Shown: in pieces, positions 46,666-54,128 of the stretch
Position numbering within the stretch: position 1 is the stretch's first letter
How the letters are laid out: every line of letters begins with the position of its first letter
Source of the DNA: Morganella morganii
GTDB lineage: Bacteria > Pseudomonadota > Gammaproteobacteria > Enterobacterales > Enterobacteriaceae
Direction: 5' to 3'
Assembly (NCBI RefSeq): GCF_019242955.1
Contig: NZ_CP066129.1
Span: forward strand, 1,984,001 to 2,048,000
DNA length: 64,000 nt
Position numbers and translations under genes: made by a program
The notes under the pieces: generated by a model
The model's database searches: none
The model's input: only the letters and a program-made list of their open reading frames with translations
What the model was told of the DNA's origin: nothing

Positions 46666-46816
46666 CATATAACCCCGGTAAAACGTAGTGCGTTTTATGC
46701 GCTGCGGCAGGTAAAATGTAAAAACGCGATCAGCAATACAAATCCGGCACTGCTGCTCGCGTAACCCGTTGTTCCTGTTATGATGCGACAACCACTTTCC
46801 TGCCGGATCTCTGCTG

Positions 46817-47722
46817 ATGTTCGCAATTCTGATGACATTATGGCCGTTGTTTGCGCTGATTCTGCTCGGCTGTATTCTGAAGCGGAGGCCGGTTTTTGAT
46901 GCCGGATTCTGGAACGGCGCGGAAAAGCTGAATTACTATATTTTATTTCCGGCGCTGCTGATCAACAGCCTCGCGGTTGCGCCGCTGGATAACCCGCAAC
47001 TTCCGAAACTGGCTGCCGCACTGGTCATTATGCTCGGTCTGGCCACTGCCGCCTTTGCTGTCGTCAGGCGTTTTCGCGGAATACCAACGGCAGAATTCGG
47101 TGTGCTGCTTCAGGGCGCGATCCGATTTAATACCTATCTCGGGTTATCCATCGTTAACGATTTCTATGGTCCGTCAGGAATGGCTGTGGCGGCGGTGATC
47201 CTCGCGGTGCTGGTTCCGCTGTGTAATATCATTTCAGTGGTCGCGTTATCTGAACTTAAGCAGTTATCACTGCGCCGGCTGCTGTTACCGGTTCTGACAA
47301 ACCCGCTGATTATTTCCTGTATTATCGGGATGCTGCTGAATGTCAGCGGCATTGGTCTGCCGTATAACACAGGGCAGCTTGCCAGACTGCTGGCCGGTGC
47401 CAGTCTGCCGCTGGGACTGTTGTGCGTCGGGGCGGCATTGCAGGTTGCCACTATCCGCTATTCCGCACTGAAAATCAGCCTGAACAGCGTAGTCCGCCTG
47501 TGTATTATGCCGTTACTGGCAATTGCTGTGGCCGCAGTGACCGGATTAACCCAACTTGAATATCAGCTGTTTGTGATCTTTTTTGCCATTCCGACGGCAC
47601 CGACCGCCTATATTTTATCGCGCCAGCTCGGCGGTGACAGTCAGCTGATGGCGGGAATTATCACGTTTCAGACCATGGTTGCCGTACTGACGCTTCCGGT
47701 GGTTCTGACTATGATCACCTGA
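46817..47722 (+). CDS. AEC-family (auxin efflux carrier-type) transporter, 301 aa
   Basis: About ten hydrophobic helices in the two-halves layout of the AEC family: MFAILMTLWPLFALILLGCILKRR at the N-terminus, NYYILFPALLINSL, GLSIVNDFYGPSGMAVAAVILA, and IFFAIPTAPTAYILSRQLGGDSQLMAGIITFQTMVAV. Bacterial members export small organic acids such as malate or malonate. The substrate is unknown. It is followed 17 bases later by a Nudix gene. Confidence 0.85.
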   Translation: MFAILMTLWPLFALILLGCILKRRPVFDAGFWNGAEKLNYYILFPALLINSLAVAPLDNPQLPKLAAALVIMLGLATAAFAVVRRFRGIPTAEFGVLLQGAIRFNTYLGLSIVNDFYGPSGMAVAAVILAVLVPLCNIISVVALSELKQLSLRRLLLPVLTNPLIISCIIGMLLNVSGIGLPYNTGQLARLLAGASLPLGLLCVGAALQVATIRYSALKISLNSVVRLCIMPLLAIAVAAVTGLTQLEYQLFVIFFAIPTAPTAYILSRQLGGDSQLMAGIITFQTMVAVLTLPVVLTMIT

Positions 47723-47739
47723 ATAACCTGAGAAACATT

Positions 47740-48201
47740 ATGCCTTCTGTTATCAAACATTTTACCGCCTCCGGCCTGGTGAGTGACAGCCGCGGACGTT
47801 TTTTACTCCATTTTCACCCGAAACTGGGTATCTGGCTGCCGCCCGGCGGGCATATTGAAGAAAATGAAGAACCGCAGGACGCCGTATTGCGTGAAATTCG
47901 TGAAGAAACCGGGCTGGAATGCCGGATTATCAGCCGGGATACTCAGGCGCAGCAATTTATCACACCACTGCCGGAAACCGGTGTGCTGCCACTGCCGATG
48001 GCGATTCTGAAAGAATTTATCCCGGATAAAAAAACCGGGGAGCACTGGCATATTGATATGGTGTACTGGTGCCGCCCGCTGGATGAAGCTGCAACGCCGT
48101 ATCCTGAATTTCAGTGGATGACACCGGACGAAATCCTGAAAACGGACAATGTCCCTCAGGATATCTGCGGACTGATTGCTATGGTGCAGGCACGCCGCTG
48201 A
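47740..48201 (+). CDS. Nudix hydrolase, 153 aa
   Basis: The Nudix box is intact (GGHIEENEEPQDAVLREIREETGLE, form GX5EX7REUXEEXGU) near residue 35. It hydrolyses a nucleoside diphosphate linked to another moiety; the substrate cannot be predicted. Short spacing suggests co-transcription with the upstream transporter gene. Confidence 0.88.
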   Translation: MPSVIKHFTASGLVSDSRGRFLLHFHPKLGIWLPPGGHIEENEEPQDAVLREIREETGLECRIISRDTQAQQFITPLPETGVLPLPMAILKEFIPDKKTGEHWHIDMVYWCRPLDEAATPYPEFQWMTPDEILKTDNVPQDICGLIAMVQARR

Positions 48202-48320
48202 TCACGGTATTTTATACGGAGACCTTTTTTTTGCGGATTCAGGGCAAATGCCCTGGAGACACCCGGAACCTCCGGTTACTGTGGCTTATCCCGTTATAAA
48301 AGACGTATGCAGGAGTTGCC
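48202..48320 (+). other. Structured leader of the SAH-hydrolase gene
   Basis: The 119-base gap holds a T8 run, a CAGGGC-AAAT-GCCCTG hairpin (48240-48255) and a CCGG-N5-CCGG repeat (48263-48275) before GCAGGAG and the ATG. It could be a 5' UTR regulatory structure. It does not fit the SAH-riboswitch pattern I remember. Confidence 0.3.
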
Positions 48321-49568
48321 ATGGTCACCAGTATTTATAAAGATCTCTCATCAGCACCGCAGGGCGAGCAAAAAATTGCCTGGGTTCGCGCTCATATGCC
48401 GCTGTTACGCGCACTGGAACAGCGTTTTACCAAAGAACAGCCGTTTGCCGGAAAACGTATCGCGCTCTCTATCCACCTGGAAGCGAAAACCGCCTATCTG
48501 GCACGCGTTCTCGCCGCAGGCGGCGCTGAGGTATCTGTCACCGGCAGCAACCCGATGTCGACCAAAGATGATATTGTCGCGGCACTGGTTGTCAGCGGAA
48601 TCCATACATTTGCCATCCACGGCGCGGATGCGGAAGCGTACCGCAACTTTGTAAAGCAGACACTGGCCTGCGAACCGCACATTGTTATTGATGACGGTGG
48701 TGATCTGGTGCATGAACTGCACAGCCTGTATCCGGAATATGCAAAACACACGATCGGTGCCTGTGAAGAGACCACCACCGGTGTTCTGCGTGCGGTTGCC
48801 CGCGAAAAAAACGGCGCACTGAATTTCCCGGTTTTATCGATTAACGGCGCACAGTCCAAACACCTGTTTGATAACCGCTACGGTACCGGACAATCCACGT
48901 TTGACGGCATTATGCGCACCACCAACCTGGTTATTGCCGGGAAAACCGTGGTCGTCGCCGGCTACGGCTGGTGCGGTAAAGGCTGCGCCATGCGGGCGAA
49001 AGGGCTGGGCGCGGAAGTGATTGTCACAGAAGTGGATCCGATAAAAGCCCTCGAAGCAAAAATGGACGGTTTCGCGGTAATGACCATGTCTGCGGCAGCG
49101 CCGCTGGGTGATATCTTTATCACTGCAACCGGCTGCTGTGACGTGCTGACATCAGAGCATTTCAGCCTGATGAAAGAGGGTGCCATCATCAGCAATACCG
49201 GACACTTTGAGGACGAAATCAAGCTGACCGATCTTCAGCAGTTAAGTGACAATGTCACAATTGCCCGCGAGAATATCGAAGGTTATACCCTGAAAAATGG
49301 CCGCACACTCTATCTGTTAGGCCGTGGTGCGCTGGTCAATATCGCCTGTGCGGACGGGCATCCGGCAGAGATTATGGATATGAGTTTTGCCCTCCAGGCA
49401 CTCAGCGCCGAGTATCTGCTCAGCCATGACCTGGAAGCAAAAGTGTACGACGTCAGTGATGAAATTGACCGCGAGGTCGCCGCATTGAAATTACAGGACA
49501 TGGGCGTTTCACTCGATAATCTGACCACAAAACAGCAGCAATATCTGAACGGTTACGAACTGAAGTAA
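48321..49568 (+). CDS. ahcY: S-adenosylhomocysteine hydrolase, archaeal-type, 415 aa
   Basis: Hydrolyses S-adenosylhomocysteine (or, in some archaeal-type enzymes, the inosyl form) to homocysteine, using bound NAD. NAD-binding motif VVAGYGWCGKGCAMRAKGLGA, substrate region NGAQSKHLFDNRYGTGQSTFDGIMRTTN, HFEDEIKLTDL and the short C-terminus DREVAALKLQDMGVSLDNLTTKQQQYL resemble archaeal/thermophile enzymes rather than the longer proteobacterial type. E. coli lacks this enzyme and uses Pfs/LuxS. Probably acquired by transfer; the substrate base is unproven. Confidence 0.88.
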   Translation: MVTSIYKDLSSAPQGEQKIAWVRAHMPLLRALEQRFTKEQPFAGKRIALSIHLEAKTAYLARVLAAGGAEVSVTGSNPMSTKDDIVAALVVSGIHTFAIHGADAEAYRNFVKQTLACEPHIVIDDGGDLVHELHSLYPEYAKHTIGACEETTTGVLRAVAREKNGALNFPVLSINGAQSKHLFDNRYGTGQSTFDGIMRTTNLVIAGKTVVVAGYGWCGKGCAMRAKGLGAEVIVTEVDPIKALEAKMDGFAVMTMSAAAPLGDIFITATGCCDVLTSEHFSLMKEGAIISNTGHFEDEIKLTDLQQLSDNVTIARENIEGYTLKNGRTLYLLGRGALVNIACADGHPAEIMDMSFALQALSAEYLLSHDLEAKVYDVSDEIDREVAALKLQDMGVSLDNLTTKQQQYLNGYELK

Positions 49569-49574
49569 TCCGGC

Positions 49575-49605
49575 TTACGGGCTGCCGGTCAGCCGCAGCC
49601 CGTAA
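49575..49605 (+). terminator. Hairpin after the SAH hydrolase gene
   Basis: TTACGGGCTG / CAGCCCGTAA stem with a GC-rich loop, 7 bases after the stop. There is no clear T-tract, so termination strength is uncertain. Confidence 0.55.
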
Positions 49606-49692
49606 AACCAGTGCTAAACTATCTGTTCAAACCCGTTGTTAACCATGCTAACGTTTATCCACTGATTATTCCGTTCTGACAAATACCCGTAC

Positions 49693-50349
49693 ATGCAAAA
49701 TACTACCCCGTTTCGTGAATTATGGCTGAAATTCAGCGAAGAAGAGCTTCTGCCCGAGGCAGACGGCCTGTTCCGTGATGCCCCGGAGGTTGTCAGAAAC
49801 AGTGTAACCACATTGCATATTTATAACGGACAAAACCTGATTTGCCAGGGTGATCCGGCTCAGGCGGTTTATATCATTCTGGACGGCGAGTTTATTGTTA
49901 ATAAGCAGGCGGAAAATGGTAAACAGGTCGGGCTGACATTCTGTTACCGTGGCGAATTTCTCGGGGAAATGGAAGCGATTTGTCAGCAGGCATACCGTTA
50001 TGACGTGATAGCGTTATCAGACTGCCGTGTACTGCGGATGCCGGCAACCGTATTTCTGACCTGGCTGTCGCAGGATCACCGGTTATCCCTGCTGCTTAAC
50101 CGCCAGCTGGCAAAACGCTGTCTTATCAATGGTGAGCAACGGCTGATGAATGCTGTTGATTCCATTGAAAACAATCTGCTCTATATGCTGACACAAATCA
50201 GCGGTCATCAGATCCATCTTCCCCGCGACATGCTGGCCAGCATTCTCGGCACTTCCCGGCGTCATACGGATAAAGTTTTGCTGCGTCTGAAAACACAGGG
50301 GAAAATTACCCTCAGTGAAGGTGTGATCGGGCTGGTAAATCCGGATTGA
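49693..50349 (+). CDS. Crp/Fnr-family transcriptional regulator, 218 aa
   Basis: cNMP-binding-like barrel (YNGQNLICQGDPAQAVYIILDGEFIVNKQAENGKQVGLTFCYRGEFLGEMEAI, residues ~44-97) and a C-terminal HTH (LPRDMLASILGTSRRHTDKVLLRLKTQGKI). No Fe-S cysteine cluster is visible. It resembles YeiL-type or other orphan Crp-like proteins; effector and targets are unknown. It lies between the SAH hydrolase and threonine-aldolase-type genes on the same strand and may regulate either. Confidence 0.82.
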   Translation: MQNTTPFRELWLKFSEEELLPEADGLFRDAPEVVRNSVTTLHIYNGQNLICQGDPAQAVYIILDGEFIVNKQAENGKQVGLTFCYRGEFLGEMEAICQQAYRYDVIALSDCRVLRMPATVFLTWLSQDHRLSLLLNRQLAKRCLINGEQRLMNAVDSIENNLLYMLTQISGHQIHLPRDMLASILGTSRRHTDKVLLRLKTQGKITLSEGVIGLVNPD

Positions 50350-50418
50350 TCTGCGGTTCGTGCCATTGTGCGCCGGTAAGTATCAGCATAGTATTACTGC
50401 ACACTATCGGAGGAGCAT

Positions 50419-51444
50419 ATGTACCGTTTTCAGAATGATTATAATGAAGTTGCACATCCGGCTGTTTTAAAAGCCATTACTGACACAGCAGGCCACCGCC
50501 ATAATGGTTACGGCACAGATGATTTATGTGGTGCTGCCGCCACGCTGATTAAGCAGCGGATTGGTCAGCCACAGGCAGATATCCATTTCTTTAACGGCGG
50601 GACTATTACCAACCTGACGGCCATTTCTCACTTTCTGCGTCCGCATCAGGCAGTGATTTCAGTCAGTACCGGTCATATTGCCACGCATGAAACCGGTGCA
50701 ATCGAAGCTACCGGCCATAAAGTCATCACTGTATTTTCTCCGGACGGAAAACTGACACCCGATCATCTTAAACCGGTCATTGCCGAACATAATGATGAAC
50801 ACTGGGTTCAGCCGAAGCTGGTTTATATCACCAATTCCACCGAAATCGGTACGGTATACCGCAAAGCAGAGATACAGGCATTACGTCGTTTCTGTGATGA
50901 ACATGGCTTATGGCTCTATCTCGATGGTGCACGTCTGGCATCAGGACTGATGTCCGCACAAAGTGACCTGACGATTGAAGATATCGCGGCACTGACAGAC
51001 GCGTTCTATATCGGCGGTACTAAAATCGGCGCGATTGCGGCAGAAGCTCTGGTGATCAGTAATCCGGCGCTGAAAGCGGATTTCCGTTTCAGTATAAAAC
51101 AAAAGGGCGGTTTGCAGGCAAAAGGCTGGCTGCTGGGCGCACAGTTTCAGGCGCTGTTTACGGATGACCTCTATTTCGCACTGGGCAAACATCTTAACAG
51201 TATGGCAGGCCAACTGGCCGGATTCTTTACGGAGCAGGGCTTTACGTTCCTCGCCCCGCCGGAATCCAACCAGGTCTTTGTTATTCTGCCGTCAGTACTG
51301 GCAGAAAAGCTGAAAAAACAGTTTGTTTTCCATGAAACGTTACTGCAGGAGCAGGGAAAATCCTGTCTGCGTCTGTGTACCTCGTGGGCAACCACACAGC
51401 ATGATATTGATGATTTTAAACAGACATTCTTGTCATTGATCTGA
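50419..51444 (+). CDS. Threonine aldolase / beta-eliminating lyase family protein, 341 aa
   Basis: PLP-dependent fold type I enzyme. FQNDYNEVAHPAVLKAI, HFFNGGTITNLTAIS, HIATHETGAIEATGHKVI, WLYLDGARLASGLM and the Schiff-base lysine in FYIGGTKIGAIAAEALV define the threonine-aldolase/tryptophanase-like group. It cleaves beta-hydroxy amino acids to glycine and an aldehyde in typical members; sequence is divergent from E. coli LtaE, so specificity is open. GGAGGAGCAT precedes the ATG. Confidence 0.85.
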   Translation: MYRFQNDYNEVAHPAVLKAITDTAGHRHNGYGTDDLCGAAATLIKQRIGQPQADIHFFNGGTITNLTAISHFLRPHQAVISVSTGHIATHETGAIEATGHKVITVFSPDGKLTPDHLKPVIAEHNDEHWVQPKLVYITNSTEIGTVYRKAEIQALRRFCDEHGLWLYLDGARLASGLMSAQSDLTIEDIAALTDAFYIGGTKIGAIAAEALVISNPALKADFRFSIKQKGGLQAKGWLLGAQFQALFTDDLYFALGKHLNSMAGQLAGFFTEQGFTFLAPPESNQVFVILPSVLAEKLKKQFVFHETLLQEQGKSCLRLCTSWATTQHDIDDFKQTFLSLI

Positions 51445-51470
51445 ATGGCGGGATAATTTCGGTACTGATA

Positions 51471-51504
51471 AAACCACGCGGTGAAAACACAGCGTGGTTT
51501 TTTT
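51471..51504 (+). terminator. Terminator after the aldolase-type gene
   Basis: AAACCACGC / GCGTGGTTT stem, 12-base loop, then TTTT. It isolates the following peptide/hydroxylase locus transcriptionally. Confidence 0.85.
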
Positions 51505-51577
51505 ATATCTCATATAATGGATATTATTTATTCCATAATTATTTTCTCTTTTTTCCGTGATATTGATTCAGGAAAAT

Positions 51578-51604
51578 AACACTAATTAAAAAAAGTGTTT
51601 TTTA
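51578..51604 (+). terminator. Small hairpin with T-run upstream of the peptide locus
   Basis: AACACT-N10-AGTGTT followed by a T6 run in an AT-rich segment. It could be a second terminator or an attenuator in the leader of the peptide operon. Confidence 0.45.
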
Positions 51605-51690
51605 ATCTCTATTTTTATTCTAGGGTTTAAAGGCAATCTGAGTGCACAGTACATTTTTATATAACCCGTTATTTATAAGGAATGAATATA

Positions 51691-51714
51691 ATGAAAAAAT
51701 TAGATGAAAAGTAA
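51691..51714 (+). CDS. Leader mini-ORF MKKLDEK, likely 5' part of a peptide gene
   Basis: ATG at 51691 has AAGGA (51677-51681) at ideal spacing, the best ribosome-binding site in the region. The frame ends after seven codons (MKKLDEK) at TAA. It overlaps the start of the 19-codon frame at 51704. Either it is a translated leader coupled to that frame, or a single-base indel has split one longer peptide gene. An ATG three codons upstream (51682) is too close to the ribosome-binding site. Confidence 0.4.
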   Translation: MKKLDEK

Positions 51715-51763
51715 ATTATTGAAAATAAAATCACCATTATCAGGATGGTCATTCAGTAAATAA
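51704..51763 (+). CDS. Candidate RiPP precursor peptide, 19 aa
   Basis: The frame at 51704 reads MKSKLLKIKSPLSGWSFSK and stops at TAA. It is basic at the N-terminus and ends in a Ser/Gly/Trp/Phe segment, plausible as leader plus core. It lies 26 bases before a putative peptide beta-hydroxylase gene and a transporter gene. Its own ATG has no ribosome-binding site; it could be reached by reinitiation after the overlapping 7-codon frame, or by a +1 shift, which would join MKKLDE to SKLLKIK. The proposal rests on context and is unproven. Confidence 0.4.
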   Translation: MKSKLLKIKSPLSGWSFSK

Positions 51764-51789
51764 AAATGCAATTAACTAATTGATAAACC

Positions 51790-52761
51790 ATGCCTGTCAG
51801 TCCGGGTGTGGTTTATCCATCTGACGGACGCTATTATATGATCAATCTGACTTTCCCTGACTATTCTCATCAGGATGCCTATCAATATTTTTCTGATGAA
51901 ATATATAAGTCACTTAATTATTTGTTATCATATTATAATTTACCTGAGGTAAATAAAGATGTCCCGTTATCGTGGCAAAACTGTGCTATTCATTATATTG
52001 CCGGTAAATATGCCACGGATGATGAACATGCGAATGCTGTCAATTATCTTAACCAGTTGCTGAGAACGAAAACACCATTGCCGCTGGTTATTTCGCCACT
52101 GACATCTGCCGGTAATTCACCGGCAAAACAGATGATACTGAAAATTATCCGTGATGATAAACAGCTTGGCTTCGGGTACTGCGATGACCAGGTATTGGCA
52201 ACAGCGGAAACAGAGAAAATAACACAGGCATTGTCCGTTATTCATCGCTGTGCGCCGGAAACCGCAAATGAAATTAACCGGTTTATTCACCAGATATACC
52301 TGACACAGGAAAGTACGGACAACACCCGCTTTATGCGCTCCGGTACTAATTTTTATATGTGGGGGATGATGTTTGCTTATGTCCACCCGTCACATTCCGT
52401 CGCTTATTATATTGATATCCTGGCTCATGAGTGCGGCCATACTGCACTGAATATCCTCAATGCGGATGATCCTCTGGTGCTTAACCGGGTTGATGAGGTA
52501 TTTGCGGCGCCACTGCGTGATGATGACCGTCCGATGATCGGTATTTTTCATGCACTGTTCGTTTTATCCCGGATCTGCTATGTATTTTCTGAAATTATCC
52601 GCAACAGCGACGATACCCCGGAACCGGAATATTATGACAGACTGAGCAGTAATCTTGAGAAACTCCGGGATACCGCGGACATTGTCAGACAACATGCCAT
52701 ACTGACTGAAACCGGAAAACAGATTTTTACTGCCATCTGTCAGCGCTGGAATCTCCGCTGA
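51790..52761 (+). CDS. Putative alpha-KG-dependent HExxH-type peptide beta-hydroxylase, 323 aa
   Basis: Contains LAHECGHTALNIL (His-213, Glu-214, His-217) followed by VFAAPLRDDDRPMIGIFHALFVLSRI (residues ~238-262). This HExxH plus APxRxDxRPxxGxxHA arrangement is what I know from the HEXXH-motif RiPP maturation family, now described as alpha-ketoglutarate-dependent peptide beta-hydroxylases, rather than from proteases. The N-terminal ~200 residues are helical with no signal peptide. The stop overlaps the MFS gene start (ATGA). No good ribosome-binding site precedes 51790; ATG 51838 (MINLTF) is an alternative start. A true metalloprotease cannot be excluded. Confidence 0.6.
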   Translation: MPVSPGVVYPSDGRYYMINLTFPDYSHQDAYQYFSDEIYKSLNYLLSYYNLPEVNKDVPLSWQNCAIHYIAGKYATDDEHANAVNYLNQLLRTKTPLPLVISPLTSAGNSPAKQMILKIIRDDKQLGFGYCDDQVLATAETEKITQALSVIHRCAPETANEINRFIHQIYLTQESTDNTRFMRSGTNFYMWGMMFAYVHPSHSVAYYIDILAHECGHTALNILNADDPLVLNRVDEVFAAPLRDDDRPMIGIFHALFVLSRICYVFSEIIRNSDDTPEPEYYDRLSSNLEKLRDTADIVRQHAILTETGKQIFTAICQRWNLR

Positions 52762-53903
52762 TGCTTATTTACCGGGCGATTTTTGAACGGAAAAGCAGGG
52801 CGATTAATATCTGCTTTTTCTTTAATGCGCTGGGTTCCGGGCTGCTGATGCCGCTGGCGCTACTCTATTTCGCGGGGAAAACGCTCAGTGAAAAAGAGAT
52901 TCTGTATCTCGGCACGATAAAATTCTGGTCATTCTCATTAACGTATTTTTTTATTATTCCGCTGATCAGCCGGTTTGACAGCAAAAAAACCATTATCTTT
53001 TCACTGTTGTTTAAACTGCTTTCGCTGTCATTTCTTTTTACCGGACAAACATTTTACATCTGTGGTTTGGTGATGCTGGCAAATGGCATCGCCACCTCCG
53101 TATTTTCTGTGGCGGCAAAGTACTATATTAAAGCCACCTCTCAAAATATCAGTGAGAGTTTTTCGGTGCGAATGACACTGAATAATACCGGTGCTGCCAT
53201 TGCCCCGGTTCTGATTACGCTGTTTGTCTTTTTCTCACTGCCTTTTGCTTATGCATTACTCATCCTGACAGGAGTTTTTACGTGCGGCATTGTATTTTCT
53301 GCCGGGTTGCGCTCTTGTCCCGGTAAACCGGAAAGCCATTTTTATTTTTTTCATTTTACTGATCTCACCGGCAGAGATACCGTTCTGATTTCTGTGACCA
53401 GCATTATTTTTGCTATGTTGTATTACAGTTTTGAGGTGATTGTGCCACTGGAATTGATCCAATCGGGGAACGAGCATCTGATTGGGCCTGTTTTGCTGTT
53501 TAACACACTGGTTATTATCGCCGGACAGCTTCCGGTATACCGTTACTTCACTGAAAACTGGGGCATTATTACCTCACTGATGGCGGCAACCGGGCTCTGT
53601 ATTATTCTGTTTATTCCGTGGTTTTCCGGTATCGCGGAACTTTCCGGTCTGTTATTGATCGTGACCGGCGTAACACTGCTGGAAATGTTTTACGGGGCGG
53701 GTATCGATACCCTGATTACATCGGCGGATTCCCCCCGGAGAATCGCTGTCCTCGACGGGATTTCCGGTATTTCACTGGCGATCGGTGCAGCAATCACAGC
53801 GGCAGTTTACAGTGATTCAGTGCTGTTTTTACCGCTGGTTATTACTCTGTATCTGCTTGTTGCCGGTATACTTGGATCACAAAAAAGAAAAGGTTACCTG
53901 TAA
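52761..53903 (+). CDS. MFS transporter, probable peptide exporter, 380 aa
   Basis: Major facilitator protein with about 12 predicted helices (FFFNALGSGLLMPLALLYFAG, FWSFSLTYFFIIPLISRF, YALLILTGVFTCGIVF, GVTLLEMFYGAGIDTL and others). It starts on the last base of the hydroxylase stop codon, so the two are translationally coupled and likely act in one pathway, most simply export of a modified peptide or self-protection. The 3' end runs into a Tn3-family transposase remnant on the opposite strand. Confidence 0.75.
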   Translation: MLIYRAIFERKSRAINICFFFNALGSGLLMPLALLYFAGKTLSEKEILYLGTIKFWSFSLTYFFIIPLISRFDSKKTIIFSLLFKLLSLSFLFTGQTFYICGLVMLANGIATSVFSVAAKYYIKATSQNISESFSVRMTLNNTGAAIAPVLITLFVFFSLPFAYALLILTGVFTCGIVFSAGLRSCPGKPESHFYFFHFTDLTGRDTVLISVTSIIFAMLYYSFEVIVPLELIQSGNEHLIGPVLLFNTLVIIAGQLPVYRYFTENWGIITSLMAATGLCIILFIPWFSGIAELSGLLLIVTGVTLLEMFYGAGIDTLITSADSPRRIAVLDGISGISLAIGAAITAAVYSDSVLFLPLVITLYLLVAGILGSQKRKGYL

Positions 53904-54085
53904 GTTCTTAGCGGAATACCTATTTCATTAATTGTCGAAGGAAAACGTCCTGTGTTCTGATAAAACTTAAGCTGAACAGCAAATGGCAGGTGGTTTCTGG
54001 CGGGCTTGGTTTTTAGCAGTCGGGTTTCGTCAAACCTCAGACTCCAGTGTTCAGCCAGTTCATCAATATCCCAGATCCGTTTCAT
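53894..54085 (-). pseudogene. Tn3-family transposase, N-terminal remnant (DUF4158), 63 aa
   Basis: MKRIWDIDELAEHWSLRFDE and ARNHLPFAVQLKFYQNTGRFPS match the start of Tn3-family transposases (DUF4158 domain), which are normally ~1000 aa. It keeps a native-looking start with GGAG upstream, then loses similarity at about 53915, near the MFS gene end. The rest of the transposase, a resolvase gene and terminal inverted repeats are not seen. It marks a transposition or deletion boundary between the peptide locus and the YopJ-like gene. Confidence 0.75.
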
Positions 54086-54128
54086 TTTTCAACTTAGCTC
54101 CTTTGGTGATTAAGATTTCCAAAGTACA

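Noticed and set aside
48202..48320. SAH riboswitch before the SAH hydrolase gene
   Set aside because: Hairpins are present, but I could not match the conserved SAH-riboswitch core; left as an unspecific structured leader.
51691..51714. MKKLDEK as a microcin C-like heptapeptide
   Set aside because: Length fits (seven codons) but the C-terminal residue is Lys rather than Asn, and no MccB-type adenylating enzyme is nearby. A split precursor or coupled leader is a better reading.
51704..51763. Darobactin- or triceptide-like core (GWSFSK)
   Set aside because: Composition recalls those Trp-containing cores, but no radical-SAM/SPASM enzyme is present and the residue order differs.
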